Source: Staphylococcus saprophyticus subsp. saprophyticus ATCC 15305 = NCTC 7292 | Lineage (GTDB): Bacteria > Bacillota > Bacilli > Staphylococcales > Staphylococcaceae | Assembly: GCF_000010125.1 (NCBI RefSeq) | Contig: NC_007350.1 | Coordinates: forward strand, 2,418,001 to 2,482,000 | Direction: 5' to 3' | Length of the DNA: 64,000 nucleotides | Notes under the pieces: model-generated | Told to the model about the DNA's origin: nothing | The model's input: only the letters and a program-made list of their open reading frames with translations | The model's database searches: none | Program-made: the position numbers and the translations under genes | Shown: one piece after another, positions 33,193 to 43,327 of the stretch | How the letters are laid out: each line of letters begins with the position of its first letter | Numbering within the stretch: position 1 is the stretch's first letter

Positions 33193-34485
33193 TTAAAATA
33201 ATATGAGCGTAAGGTATAAACCGACAAGTGTTACAAATAATACTGGAATCGTAATTATAATACCTGTTTTAAAATACGTTCCCCATGAAATTTTGACCCC
33301 TTTTTGAGTCAATACATGCAACCAAAGCAATGTTGCCAACGAACCGATTGGTGTGATTTTAGGACCTAAATCTGACCCAATCACATTGGCGTAGATCATA
33401 CCTTCTTTAATTATCCCTGTTACATTGGACTGGCCAATCGCAATAGCATCAATAAGTACGGTCGGTAAATTATTCATGACTGATGATAGAAATGCGGCTA
33501 TAAAGCCCATGCCTAGAACGCTACTAAACAGGCCATAGTTTGAAATATTAGATAAAGTATCAGCTAAAATGGTTGTAATACCCACATTCTTCAATCCAAA
33601 TACTACTAAATACATACCAATAGAAAATAACACGATATTCCATGGTGCGCCTTTAATAACTTGCTTCGTATGTACAGCATGTGATTTGCGAGCCAACAAT
33701 ACAAAGATTAAAGCAACCATACCTGCGACAATCGATACAGGTATTTGAACAAATTCACTTATAAGATAACCTACGAGTAAAATTGCTAATACAATCCACG
33801 ATATTTTAAATAATTTTTCATCTTTAATCGCATTTTTAGGTGTTTGGAGATTTTCTGTATGAAACGTTTTAGGTATTGATTTTCTGAAATATATCCAAAG
33901 CACTACAATACTCGCGACGAGCGCGAATAGATTAGGAATCATCATTCGACTTAAGTATTCAACAAAACCAATATCAAAATAATCTGCCGAAACAATATTA
34001 ACTAAATTACTTACAATAAATGGCAATGACGTTGTATCTGCGATGAATCCACTTGCAATAATAAATGGAAATATCACTTTTTTATTAAAATCTAGATTTC
34101 GCACCATAGCGAGTACAATTGGCGTTAAGATTAATGCTGCGCCATCATTAGCAAAAAATGCTGCAACCACTGCACCAAGTAACATAATAAACACAAACAT
34201 TTTCAACCCATTACCTTTAGAAGCCCTCACCATATGTATCGCTGACCATTCAAAAAATCCAATTTCATCTAATATTAATGAAATAAGGATAACCGCCACA
34301 AATGTTAATGTGGCATTCCATACAATACCTGTTACTTCTAACACATCTGAAAAACGAACAACCCCTGTAATCAGCGCAAGGATAGCACCGACTAATGCTG
34401 TAATACCGATATCTAATCCTTTAGGTTGCCAGATAACAATCGTTAACGTTAATAAAAAAATGACAATTGCCAAAATAGTCATCAT
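33193..34485 (-). CDS. arsB: Arsenite efflux permease ArsB
   Basis: 430 residues from the ATG at 34485, whose first base is the last base of the arsR stop. About 12 helices, with [16 protein letters not shown] and [20 protein letters not shown], then [20 protein letters not shown], the characteristic ArsB/ion-transporter-superfamily signatures. It exports arsenite and antimonite using the membrane potential. Regulated by the overlapping arsR. No arsC lies downstream, the usual third gene of staphylococcal plasmid ars operons. Confidence 0.95.
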   Translation of the reverse strand: MMTILAIVIFLLTLTIVIWQPKGLDIGITALVGAILALITGVVRFSDVLEVTGIVWNATLTFVAVILISLILDEIGFFEWSAIHMVRASKGNGLKMFVFIMLLGAVVAAFFANDGAALILTPIVLAMVRNLDFNKKVIFPFIIASGFIADTTSLPFIVSNLVNIVSADYFDIGFVEYLSRMMIPNLFALVASIVVLWIYFRKSIPKTFHTENLQTPKNAIKDEKLFKISWIVLAILLVGYLISEFVQIPVSIVAGMVALIFVLLARKSHAVHTKQVIKGAPWNIVLFSIGMYLVVFGLKNVGITTILADTLSNISNYGLFSSVLGMGFIAAFLSSVMNNLPTVLIDAIAIGQSNVTGIIKEGMIYANVIGSDLGPKITPIGSLATLLWLHVLTQKGVKISWGTYFKTGIIITIPVLFVTLVGLYLTLILF

Positions 34486-34799
34486 TAACATTCACCTGAT
34501 TTCATATTTTTACATACACATTCTTGATTAGACGTGTGAATCACGTTTAAATTTTGCTGAATTGATTCTAATAATGTGTGGTTAAGTTGGTACATATGTT
34601 TATTGCCCACTTTACGTGTCGTAACTAAGTCATTCGCTACCAATAATTTCATATGGTGACTTAATGTAGGCTGAGAAAATTGAAAGTGTTCTAATAAATC
34701 ACACGCACATAGTTCACCACAAGAAAGTAAATCTAATATTTCTAATCTACTTGGATCTGACAAGATTTTTAACATAGATGACAATACTTTATAAGACAT
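34485..34799 (-). CDS. arsR: ArsR-family arsenic-responsive repressor
   Basis: 104 residues from the ATG at 34799 (AGGAGG upstream). Winged-helix HTH ([18 protein letters not shown]) and the metal-sensing motif ELCACDLL at the start of helix 3, whose two cysteines bind As(III)/Sb(III) with a further cysteine. Two cysteines also occur at the C-terminus ([11 protein letters not shown]). Upstream an imperfect inverted repeat with TCTATATAGA (about 34832-34841) is a plausible operator. Confidence 0.95.
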   Translation of the reverse strand: MSYKVLSSMLKILSDPSRLEILDLLSCGELCACDLLEHFQFSQPTLSHHMKLLVANDLVTTRKVGNKHMYQLNHTLLESIQQNLNVIHTSNQECVCKNMKSGEC

Positions 34800-35012
34800 T
34801 ATATGCCTCCTAGACAATACATAGACTAACATCTATATAGATTGGTGTCTATATTATGTTGATTATCTCTATAAAAATCACTTATTTGCTTATCTTAACT
34901 GTCATATAAAAAATTAGTTTCTTATGCAGAAACTTTGTTTCTTTATGTTGATATATAAGCAATATACCTTATTAAAAATTTCTAGTAACATTAAATACGA
35001 GAGGTGTTAATA

Positions 35013-36114
35013 ATGATTCAAATATCTAAAACAATAAAAAAAGAACGCTTAAGACTTGGTATGACCCAAGAAGCATTGTCTGAATATCTTAATACAACCA
35101 AAACTACTATTTCTAAGTGGGAAAGCGAAATACTTTATCCCGATATTACGATGCTTCCCAAATTAGCAAAATTATTTAATATTTCAGTAGATGATTTACT
35201 TAATTATAGTATCGCTATGACAGATGAAGAAATTAAAAAGATCTCTATATCTCTTTCTAAAATGGTTAATCACACGAGTTATTCTGAATACCTATTTTCT
35301 GTTAGAGACTATTATCTTAATTATTGTGATGAATTTAAATTTCTTAATTCATTGTTAGGCATTTTAGCAAATAATATTTTATATTGTGAGAATGAAACAC
35401 AAATAAAAGAAACTACCGCCTTAGCGCATGAAATAATCAAAATTACAGAAGATAATTCAAACTCTATTTACTTAAAAAGACATGCACAAGGATATCAAAC
35501 TTTAATGTATATGTTTGAAGGTGATTACTCAGCAGTTATAGAAAATACGCCAGATTTTGATTTAAAAAATTGGTGAAAATGCAACATTAACATTAGCTTA
35601 TGTACAAAATGGAAACCAAACAAAAGCTAAAAATGTAATTCAAACAGATATGTATCAGTCTTTAATGATTTATATGCATGATTTCGCTTTAATGCTTATC
35701 TATGATTTACATACTGTTCCAATAGAATCATTAGAATCAAAACTTTATCATTTAAATCAAGCATTTAATGTAGATTATTTATATCCCCATCTAAGTATTA
35801 ATTGCTATCATAAATTAGCTTTATATTATATAAAAAAAGATACTGATATAGCTATTAATTATTTGGAAAAATATTGCCAATGCTTTGATTACTTAGTTGT
35901 TGATTTTGTATATCAAAAAGATGAATTTTTTGAAGGCATTGATGAATGGCTAAATACATTACCCCTAGAAGGACGACTACCTGCCAATTATGAAAACACA
36001 TTGAATATTATCTGTGCAAGAATCTTGGAAAACGAAAATTTTGTTACTTTAGATAATTTTGGATATATAAAAAAGAAACTACTTAGAATTTATAACAAAA
36101 AGGATGAAGGATAA
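35013..36114 (+). pseudogene. Frameshifted XRE-family regulator with TPR-like C-terminus
   Basis: ATG at 35013 (GAGAGGTG upstream). The N-terminus is a clear XRE HTH (KKERLRLGMTQEALSEYLN, then TTKTTISKWESEILYPD). A long helical region follows, as in regulators that sense peptides through TPR-like repeats. The frame ends with TGA at 35574-35576; removing one A from the six-A run at 35564-35569 joins it to a second frame reading IGENATLTLAYVQNGNQTKA and running to 36114. The restored protein would be about 366 residues. The next 180 bases hold nothing clear. Confidence 0.75.
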
Positions 36115-36294
36115 TTGATACACAAAAAAGGTCTATAGAAAATATGCTCTCTTTACTTTCTTTATCCCATTTACGCTTTTTCTTGTTGTTGAACATCATA
36201 AAAACCTCTTTCAGTAATTGAATTTTGTGATACTAACGTTTCATGCTTCGTATCACTTTCAATGCTTACGTGAAACAAACGACATCATAAAATG

Positions 36295-36759
36295 CTATTC
36301 AACTGCTTTAGGGTTTACACCATATTGATTTGTTTCTTTTTGACCGCTTGTACAACAAACTGCTAATGAAACAATTAAAATCACAATGTACACGACTCCA
36401 AAAATAACAGCAATAACTGTTAATGCAGAATTATCGAGTGTTGGAATATCTGAATTTATAAATTCACTAAAATCATTAATAACCGCAATTAGAAAAATGA
36501 TAATGGGTATTAGCATCGTCATACCAACATCGTGAAACCTTCTAACTGTAACAGTGAACATAGCGACTAGGATTAATATATACACAATCCAACCAACAGT
36601 ATCTTCTATTATTGCTGGAATTGGTAATAAGAAAAAAATGATTTCAAGCATTATATTAATTAGGATATTCATTAAAAAAGGATACCAAAATTCCTTACGC
36701 CTCGCTCTACCTTTGATATTAAGTGCATTGATCCAAAATAATTTGTAATAATGTATCAT
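36295..36759 (-). CDS. DUF805 membrane protein
   Basis: 154 residues. The N-terminus YYKLFWINALNIKGRARRKE followed by FWYPFLMN is the DUF805 signature, then four helices with VTVRRFHDVGMT between the second and third, also conserved. The C-terminus is polar (CCTSGQKETNQYGVNP). Function unknown. ATG at 36759 with GGGAG upstream. Confidence 0.88.
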   Translation of the reverse strand: MIHYYKLFWINALNIKGRARRKEFWYPFLMNILINIMLEIIFFLLPIPAIIEDTVGWIVYILILVAMFTVTVRRFHDVGMTMLIPIIIFLIAVINDFSEFINSDIPTLDNSALTVIAVIFGVVYIVILIVSLAVCCTSGQKETNQYGVNPKAVE

Positions 36760-37039
36760 CCCATTGCTCCCTTAATTATGATTTGAATAAATAAACTGAC
36801 TACTTGCTTCACTTAAACCATAACACGATAACGCAATAAAAAACATAATTAATCTCATGTTTTTATTAATTAATTTATTATAATTACATATGACAAGCCA
36901 CTTTTACTATAGTCCTATATTTTCTTTTTCATCTTTATTATTATATATTAATTATTCAAAAATACTTATTATAGTATTTTAAAATATTGTGACACATGTT
37001 ATGCTTTTGAAAACGCTATAAATAGGAGGCACTATACAT

Positions 37040-37651
37040 ATGGAATCATCTAATTTACCTTTAGCACAACATTTTTCTAGTTTACGTGAAAAACCCACTT
37101 GGGGTTTAAAACTTATTATTGCAATCGTTATCGTCGCGTTATCAGCTACGATTGTTGCATTAACTACAGACTTCAAACAAAATTTCGAAGATGCTGGATT
37201 AAGTGGACAACAGCTTGACCAATCACTTGAATTCGCAAAAATTATCGGTGTTGTTAGTGGTGTGATTGGCTCTATCCTTACGATTGGTGTTACTTTTGTA
37301 ATCATTTTAATTATCTCTAAAATCATGAAATCAGATGCTAGTGCTAAATCTATTTTTTCTGCAACTTTAAGTTATACGATTATTACCAGTTCCATCGCAC
37401 TCATTGTTGTTCTTATACAATGGATTGCAGGACTATCAGTCACAGATTATTCAATTACCAGCCTAAATATCTTTGATAAGGGTAATCCTATACTTCGCGT
37501 GTTTGACTTACAAACGCTTATCAGTGCTTATGTTTTAGGAATCTTGTTTTTTGCAACAAGTCGTTTCTCTAAGAAATCGTCCATTATTTGGTCTATTGTT
37601 TATCTTGTCGTAGTTATCGGTTTCTCACTCTTAGGCGCTGCCTTCCAATAA
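37040..37651 (+). CDS. YIP1-family membrane protein
   Basis: 203 residues with five predicted helices and a polar N-terminus (LAQHFSSLREKPTWGLK) of the kind found in bacterial Yip1-domain proteins. ATG at 37040, AGGAGG 10 bases upstream. Single gene with a strong terminator. Function unknown. Confidence 0.75.
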   Translation: MESSNLPLAQHFSSLREKPTWGLKLIIAIVIVALSATIVALTTDFKQNFEDAGLSGQQLDQSLEFAKIIGVVSGVIGSILTIGVTFVIILIISKIMKSDASAKSIFSATLSYTIITSSIALIVVLIQWIAGLSVTDYSITSLNIFDKGNPILRVFDLQTLISAYVLGILFFATSRFSKKSSIIWSIVYLVVVIGFSLLGAAFQ

Positions 37652-37672
37652 TTTTTAACCATAGAAACATCA

Positions 37673-37708
37673 AATCCCCTCACTACAATTGTAGTGAAGG
37701 GATTTTTT
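37673..37708. terminator. Bidirectional terminator
   Basis: AATCCC-CTCACTAC and GTAGTGA-AGGGATT form a long stem with an AATT loop followed by TTTTT; shared by convergent genes. Confidence 0.8.
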
Positions 37709-37719
37709 AGTATCATAGA

Positions 37720-39291
37720 TTATTTATTTTGTTCTGCTTCTCTTAATTCAATACGTCTAATTTTACCTGAGTTTGTCTTAGGTAAGTCTTCAACAAATTC
37801 GATAGCACGTGGATATTTATAAGGTGCTACATCTTGTTTCACATAATTTTGTAATGTCTTAACCGTTTCATCCGTTGCTGGCACATCATCTTGTAAAATC
37901 ACGAATGCTTTGACGATATTACCTCTGATTTCATGTGGACTCGCAACGACTGCGCATTCTTTCACATATTCGTGTTTTGTCAGAGAATCTTCCACTTCGA
38001 ATGGCCCAATCGTATAACCAGAACTGATGATAATATCATCTTTACGTCCCTCAAACCAGAAGTAACCATCTGCATCTAATTTAGCCAAGTCACCTGTAAT
38101 ATAATATTCACCTTTTCTAGGTTCCGCTGTACGTTCCGGATCTTTATAGTAACCTTTGAACAGTGCAGGTAAGTCTAACGGCACTGCAATATTACCTACT
38201 TCACCTACTTCGGCAAGTTCACCTTCATCATTGATTACTGTAACATGACTGCCAGGAATTGCTTTGCCCATAGAACCAGGACGACTTTCTGTATCTTTTA
38301 AGAACCCAATTAATAATGTACTTTCTGTTTGTCCATAACCATCTCTCACTGTAAGGTTGAAACGATTTTGGAATTTTTCAACGACTTCTCTATTAAGTGG
38401 TTCTCCTGCTGACACTGCGCTATGCAAATGTTCTAAATTATAATCAGTCAGATTAGGTAACTTCGCCATCAAGCGATATTCTGTTGGTGTACAGCAAAGT
38501 ACATTAATTTGATAATTTTGCAGTAATTCTAAATATTTTTCTGCATTAAACTTGCCGTTATAAACAAAAGCCGTTGCACCTGAACCCATAATAGATAAGA
38601 AAGGACTCCATACCCATTTTTGCCAGCCTGGTGCAGCAGTTGCCCAAACAACATCATCTTCTTTAATACTTAACCAATGTTTCGGCGCCATTTGCATATG
38701 TGCATAGCCCCAACCGTGTGAATGAACAACCGCTTTAGGATTACCTGTAGTTCCAGAAGTATATGACAGTAAGGCGATATCATCTCTAGACGTCTCAACA
38801 GTGTTTAATTGATCTGAAACTGTTGTTTTTTCATCTTCAACAGCATACCAATCCGCTTCTTGACCACCGACAATAAATTTCGTAAGCGATGCGTATTCTT
38901 TTACCGCTTTAAATTCATCTATACTATCTGAAGTTACGACGATGGCCTTCACTTCGCCATGCGTAATTCTATATTGTAAGTCTTTAGTACGTAACATTTC
39001 TGAACTAGGAATAATAACGAGGCCTAATTTCAATGCTGCGAGATAAATTTCATATGTTTCAATGCAACGCGGCATCATCACCAAGACTTTGTCACCTTTT
39101 TGTAGTCCATGTTTTAAAAACATATTTCCGACTTTATTAGCGTGCTTAATTAATTGTTTATATGTGATTTCTTTTGTTTCGCCACCCGCGTCTTCAAAAA
39201 TCACTGCTTTCTTCATTGCATCAGTCGCAAATTTTTCAATTTCGCTGACAATATTATATTGCTCAGGGGCGATTAAATCTTTTTTATCCAT
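37720..39291 (-). CDS. Acyl-CoA synthetase (AMP-forming), MbcS-like
   Basis: 523 residues of the ANL superfamily. ATP loop LLSYTSGTTGNPKAVVHSH, substrate pocket region around CCTPTEYRLM, adenine-binding DGYGQTEST, hinge YYITGDLAKLDADGYFWFEGRKDDIIISSGYTIGP, and the catalytic lysine near the C-terminus in LPKTNSGKIRR. The sequence type is that of short/branched-chain acyl-CoA ligases (in S. aureus MbcS activates 2-methylbutyrate and similar acids for branched-chain fatty acid synthesis); exact substrate is inferred. 39292-39799 upstream is a 500-base gap with promoters only. Confidence 0.88.
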   Translation of the reverse strand: MDKKDLIAPEQYNIVSEIEKFATDAMKKAVIFEDAGGETKEITYKQLIKHANKVGNMFLKHGLQKGDKVLVMMPRCIETYEIYLAALKLGLVIIPSSEMLRTKDLQYRITHGEVKAIVVTSDSIDEFKAVKEYASLTKFIVGGQEADWYAVEDEKTTVSDQLNTVETSRDDIALLSYTSGTTGNPKAVVHSHGWGYAHMQMAPKHWLSIKEDDVVWATAAPGWQKWVWSPFLSIMGSGATAFVYNGKFNAEKYLELLQNYQINVLCCTPTEYRLMAKLPNLTDYNLEHLHSAVSAGEPLNREVVEKFQNRFNLTVRDGYGQTESTLLIGFLKDTESRPGSMGKAIPGSHVTVINDEGELAEVGEVGNIAVPLDLPALFKGYYKDPERTAEPRKGEYYITGDLAKLDADGYFWFEGRKDDIIISSGYTIGPFEVEDSLTKHEYVKECAVVASPHEIRGNIVKAFVILQDDVPATDETVKTLQNYVKQDVAPYKYPRAIEFVEDLPKTNSGKIRRIELREAEQNK

Positions 39292-39732
39292 TGTCTATTA
39301 ACTCTCCTTCGGTTCTATATCTATATTGATTAAAAACTCCTAATATTTCATTTAAATATTCTAGTCCATTGTCATCATAATTTTATTATCTTTGCATGTA
39401 AAAAAATATGATTACGGCTACTCAGTAATGAATACTTTCCTATTATAATACAACTACAACTAATTTTGAAAATATTCTGAATTTTAAAGGTAATATCATG
39501 CCTGATGTGCCAACTAAAATCTCTGAATGATAACTTTGACATTTGCCTCACATCTCATGTAGTATTTTTAACATACAGTTGTAAAATGTTATTGTGCATT
39601 TTCTAATCATTATTCACACAAATATCAATCATTACTTACCTAAAGAACTACCTTTTAAACCGCCTTTTTAAAAACTATTTCATTCCTGTCTCGTTCTGTT
39701 TGACTACAAATTTAATTTTTCCAGTTCAACTT

Positions 39733-39762
39733 TTAGATTTAAATTTTGTATAGTGCTATAAT
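39733..39762 (+). promoter_or_regulatory. Promoter of the MFS pump
   Basis: A consensus TATAAT (39757-39762) with a weak TTTAGA-like -35 about 17 bases earlier, 38 bases ahead of the TTG start. I see no other feature in the 500-base intergenic region 39292-39799 and no obvious regulator binding repeat. Confidence 0.4.
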
Positions 39763-39799
39763 ATAATACTGTTTAATTTTTATGAAAGAAGTGAGTTAA

Positions 39800-41203
39800 T
39801 TGAGTGCAAACGATACTTTCCATGTCGAAAAAAGAATCCCCTTATTTATCGTACTACTATCAGGGGCCTTTATTACTATTTTAAACCAAACGTTACTTGG
39901 TACGGCTTTACCGCCAATTATGAAAGATCTTCAAGTATCTGAAAGTACCGTACAATGGTTACAATCCATATTTATGTTAGTAAACGGAATAATGATTCCT
40001 ATTACAGCATTTTTAATTGAACGTTATACATCGAGGCAGTTATTCTTAACTGCAATGAGTATTTTTGCTTTAGGTACATTGCTTTGTGCAGTGGGCGTAG
40101 ATTTTTCAATGCTTCTGATTGGTCGTGTCCTACAAGCAGCAGGTGCTGGTATTATGATGCCACTTATGCAAACAATCTTATTCCTAACTTTCCCTAAAGA
40201 AAAACGTGGGACTGCTATGGGTCTCTTCGGACTCGTCATCGCATTTGCGCCAGCAATTGGACCAACATTATCAGGTGTTTTAGTTGAACATCTTACTTGG
40301 AGAAGTGTCTTCTACGTTGTGTTCCCTATCGCAATTATTATAATTATTGCTTCAATTTTCCTATTGAAGAACGTTACCGAAACATCACATCCAAAACTGG
40401 ATATCACATCTGTAATTCTATCTACATTAGGTTTCGGTGGACTCCTTTACAGCTTTAGTTCAGTCGGCGAAGCTGGATGGGGCAGTGTTCAATTCATTGC
40501 ACCACTCATCATTGGCATTGTTTCATTAGTTGTTTTCATTCGTCGTCAATTGAAACTAAAAGAACCTATGCTTGAGTTTAGAGTCTTTAGTTATAATATT
40601 TACACTTTAGGTACAGCATTAAGTATGTTTGTCTTTGGTGTATTAATCGCATCTAACATTATCTTGCCGTTATATATGCAGAATATGTTACAGTTCTCTG
40701 CTTTAGAGTCTGGTCTCGTATTATTGCCTGGCGCTATTATTATGGGTATCATGAACCCAATTACAGGTTATTTATTCGATAAGTTCGGAGGTAAATGGCT
40801 TGCACGTATTGGACTACTCATTTTAGTTCTATCCACATTACCATTTACAGTATTAACGGCGCACACGTCGTTTACTTATCTTGCTACATCGAATGCCGTT
40901 CGTATGGTGTCGCTCGCTATGGTAATGATGCCGATGACAACTTTAGCAATCAATCAATTGCCAAATCACCTTATCGCACATGGTACTGCAATGAACAATA
41001 CATTTAGACAAATGGCTGGGGCAATTGGTACAGCACTATTTATTACATTAATGTCTGTTTCATCAAACCCTAGTGATGGTATTGAAGGTATCATCCATGG
41101 CGTTAACGTTACATTTATGGTTGCAGCAGCAATTTCATTTGTAGCATTGATATTATCAGCCAAATTATCTGATGATAGCAAACCTTCACGCAGAACAATG
41201 TAG
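39800..41203 (+). CDS. DHA2-type MFS multidrug efflux transporter
   Basis: 467 residues, 14 predicted helices. Start TTG at 39800 with GAAGTGAG upstream, giving MSANDTFHVEKRIPLF. Signatures of the drug:H+ antiporter-2 family: LNQTLLGTALPPIMKDLQVSE (motif D1), a GRVLQAAGAGIMMPL block and APAIGPTLSGVL (motif C), which marks exporters. Similar to EmrB/LmrB/SdrM-type pumps. The substrate is unknown and there is no neighbouring regulator. Confidence 0.9.
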   Translation: MSANDTFHVEKRIPLFIVLLSGAFITILNQTLLGTALPPIMKDLQVSESTVQWLQSIFMLVNGIMIPITAFLIERYTSRQLFLTAMSIFALGTLLCAVGVDFSMLLIGRVLQAAGAGIMMPLMQTILFLTFPKEKRGTAMGLFGLVIAFAPAIGPTLSGVLVEHLTWRSVFYVVFPIAIIIIIASIFLLKNVTETSHPKLDITSVILSTLGFGGLLYSFSSVGEAGWGSVQFIAPLIIGIVSLVVFIRRQLKLKEPMLEFRVFSYNIYTLGTALSMFVFGVLIASNIILPLYMQNMLQFSALESGLVLLPGAIIMGIMNPITGYLFDKFGGKWLARIGLLILVLSTLPFTVLTAHTSFTYLATSNAVRMVSLAMVMMPMTTLAINQLPNHLIAHGTAMNNTFRQMAGAIGTALFITLMSVSSNPSDGIEGIIHGVNVTFMVAAAISFVALILSAKLSDDSKPSRRTM

Positions 41204-41236
41204 TCTATGTGTTAGGTTAATGGTTATTAAATAATT

Positions 41237-41287
41237 AAAAAAAGCACTTACGATGCATTCAGTCATGCATTTCGTAAGTGCTTTTTT
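41237..41287 (+). terminator. Intrinsic terminator of the MFS pump
   Basis: AAAAGCACTTACGATGCAT pairs with ATGCATTTCGTAAGTGCTTTT; a T tract follows. Confidence 0.85.
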
Positions 41288-41325
41288 ATTTATCACAATT
41301 CTTAATCACTGATTATTTATTAAAA

Positions 41326-41880
41326 TCAATCAGTAGCTGTCAGTCTATTAATTGCTATTTCCCCAAGCGATTTGGCTGTTACAATTAATGCATCCTCATT
41401 TACTTCAAATTTCGGATGATGATTCATATATGGTGACGTCACCTGTTCTGGTTTACAACCAACTATATAGAAGGTACCCGGAATCTCTTTTAAATAATAT
41501 GCAAAGTCCTCTGATCCCGATATAGCAGGAATTTCTACAAGCTGTTCAAAATAATCACCTTTACTTGCAGATAATATATCAACAACATGATTGGTTTGTG
41601 TTGGATGATTATAAAGTACAGGATATCCAAATTGGTAATCCAAATCATATGTGATATCAAATCCGACAGCGACACTTTGAGCAACTTTCTCAATTTCTTC
41701 ATACATAAATTGTTCTAAATCATCATTTTGATAACGTGCAGTCCCTTTAATTGTAACTTTATCTTGAATGACATTCGCACCACCTAGCGCTTCAAAAGCT
41801 CCTACCGTTATGACTCCCATTTCTGATGGATCAATACGTCTTGATACGATTGTTTGAAGCGTATTTACAAAGTATATTCC
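41326..41880 (-). pseudogene. C-terminal remnant of an M20 amidohydrolase
   Basis: The visible frame covers VNTLQTIVSRRIDPSEMGVI (from about 41880) through the dimerisation domain and the C-terminal metal-binding block SGSEDFAYYLKEIPGTFYIVG and NHHPKFEVNEDAL. This is the second half of the M20D family (amino-acid amidohydrolases, about 390 residues). The N-terminal half with the first zinc ligands is absent and the frame closes upstream with stops, so the gene has lost its 5' part. A 164-residue product from the ATG at 41820 would lack the active site. Confidence 0.75.
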
Positions 41881-42048
41881 TATTATGTAAGCGTTTCAAA
41901 TATTAAATTAATTTCTCTTAAATTTTTTTGAAAATAAATATATTTTAAATCTACGTTATATTATTATTTGATAAGTAATTTTACTGTCTAAGTTATATAA
42001 ATTAACTTTTCTAACACGCTTAAACTCTAAAACTTCTTTCACACCATT

Positions 42049-42091
42049 TAAAAAACCCTTGAAATTGAAGTTTGAAATTCAACTTTAAGGA
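42049..42091 (-). terminator. Intrinsic terminator of formate dehydrogenase
   Basis: CCTT-GAAATTGAA and TTCAACTTTAAGG form an imperfect stem; on the minus strand it is followed by GGTTTTTT. The rest of 41881-42133 shows no gene. Confidence 0.6.
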
Positions 42092-42133
42092 TTCACTAGA
42101 TATTATCTTAGCAGTTTTGTTTTATTTTTATTT

Positions 42134-43159
42134 TTATTTTGCTGTATAGCTTTTACTTGAAATTTTACCAGCGTCCACAATAATATCTTTGTCTTGGAAA
42201 GGTTCGTTATTGAAAAAACGCGTTAAGATATCTTTGACGCCTTCTTCAATACGCGCTTGTGCTTCTAAGGTCATACCTGAATAATGTACTGTCATACCAT
42301 TTCTAGGCATCGTTCTCCATGGGTGATCTGCTGGTGCTGGTTGTGGATACCAAACATCACCTGCGTAACCTTGAATATGTTTCGCATTTAAGAGTTCCAC
42401 TAAATCGTTTGTATTTACAATTTTACCACGTGCAGTATTTACTAAATAGCTGCCAACTTTCATACGGCTTAACACATCATAATCAAATAAGTTATCTGTT
42501 TCAGGTGTTAAAGGCGCATGGATTGTAACCGCATCACTTGTTGATACTAATTCATCAAAATTAACAAAAGTAGAATGCTCATTATCTTTTTGATTGATTG
42601 GGTCATAGTGTTGGATTGTTACATTAAATGGTGCCAATCTTTCGGCTACAAGTTGGCCAATTCTACCGAAACCAAAGATACCAATTGTTTTAATTTGTAA
42701 TTCATGCACATGGTTACCAACTTTTGATAAGTTCCATTCGCCATCTTTAGCTTGTCTATGACCTTCTTCGTAATTTCTCAATAAGATGAGTAAATCCATA
42801 ACTGCGTGTTCTGCAACACTAATCGTATTACTACCAGTGACTTCTACAACACCAATATTGTGTTCACTTGCCGCTTGTAAATCGACGTGGTCTGAACCTA
42901 CCCCAGCAGTGATTACTAATTTTAAATTAGGTGCTTTTTCAATACGTTCTTTCGTCATATATGCTGAATAAAATGGCGCACTAATAACGATATCCATATC
43001 TGCTAAATGTTTATCTAAATCAGCTTCATTGTCTGTTAATATAACGAATTCGTGCCCTTTTTCTTCTAAAAATGGTTTCAAACCAATTGCTCTTTCAGTA
43101 TTTAATAATTGATTATCTTCGCCTGCTACGGATTCTGGGAATAATGCTACGATTTTCAT
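42134..43159 (-). CDS. fdh: NAD-dependent formate dehydrogenase
   Basis: 341 residues from the ATG at 43159 (AGGAG upstream); the longer frame contains a separate leader. Formate-dehydrogenase-specific blocks: ITAGVGSDHVDLQAA and VAEHAVMDLLILLRNYEEGH, then the NAD site GIFGFGRIGQLVAERL, and GDVWYPQPAPADHPWR with the His near MTVHYSGMTLEAQAR. It oxidises formate to CO2 with NAD+. The residue pattern matches the staphylococcal enzyme. In S. aureus it lies next to a DUF2294-type gene, as here (43328-43721, frameshifted). Confidence 0.93.
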   Translation of the reverse strand: MKIVALFPESVAGEDNQLLNTERAIGLKPFLEEKGHEFVILTDNEADLDKHLADMDIVISAPFYSAYMTKERIEKAPNLKLVITAGVGSDHVDLQAASEHNIGVVEVTGSNTISVAEHAVMDLLILLRNYEEGHRQAKDGEWNLSKVGNHVHELQIKTIGIFGFGRIGQLVAERLAPFNVTIQHYDPINQKDNEHSTFVNFDELVSTSDAVTIHAPLTPETDNLFDYDVLSRMKVGSYLVNTARGKIVNTNDLVELLNAKHIQGYAGDVWYPQPAPADHPWRTMPRNGMTVHYSGMTLEAQARIEEGVKDILTRFFNNEPFQDKDIIVDAGKISSKSYTAK

Positions 43160-43184
43160 GCTTATCTCTCCTAATAATTTATTT

Positions 43185-43256
43185 TTAAAACTGTGCAATG
43201 TTACTGAACTTATGTGCATCTTCGAAGCAAAAAAATACTCGATACGATTTGCACAT
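43185..43256 (-). CDS. Possible 23-residue leader peptide upstream of fdh
   Basis: ATG at 43256 preceded by AAGGAGGTGGT, a near-perfect ribosome site, encoding MCKSYRVFFCFEDAHKFSNI and three more residues, stop TAA 43185-43187. It lies in the fdh leader, 26 bases before the fdh start. Three Phe in a row-like cluster plus two Cys make it suitable for an attenuation-type leader, but no terminator hairpin is obvious between it and fdh. Confidence 0.35.
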   Translation of the reverse strand: MCKSYRVFFCFEDAHKFSNIAQF

Positions 43257-43327
43257 ACCACCTCCTTGAATGAATCATTCAAAACGTAGTTAGCAAATAG
43301 CACCGAGTACCTTACACCATTCCGTAT

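Noticed and set aside
36262-36278. Right half of a parS site (ACGTGAAACA)
   Set aside because: The left half mismatches at about five positions, so it lacks the symmetry needed for ParB.
41885-41899. CcpA cre-like sequence ATGTAAGCGTTTCAA
   Set aside because: One consensus mismatch and placement at the decayed end of an M20 gene with no promoter to control.
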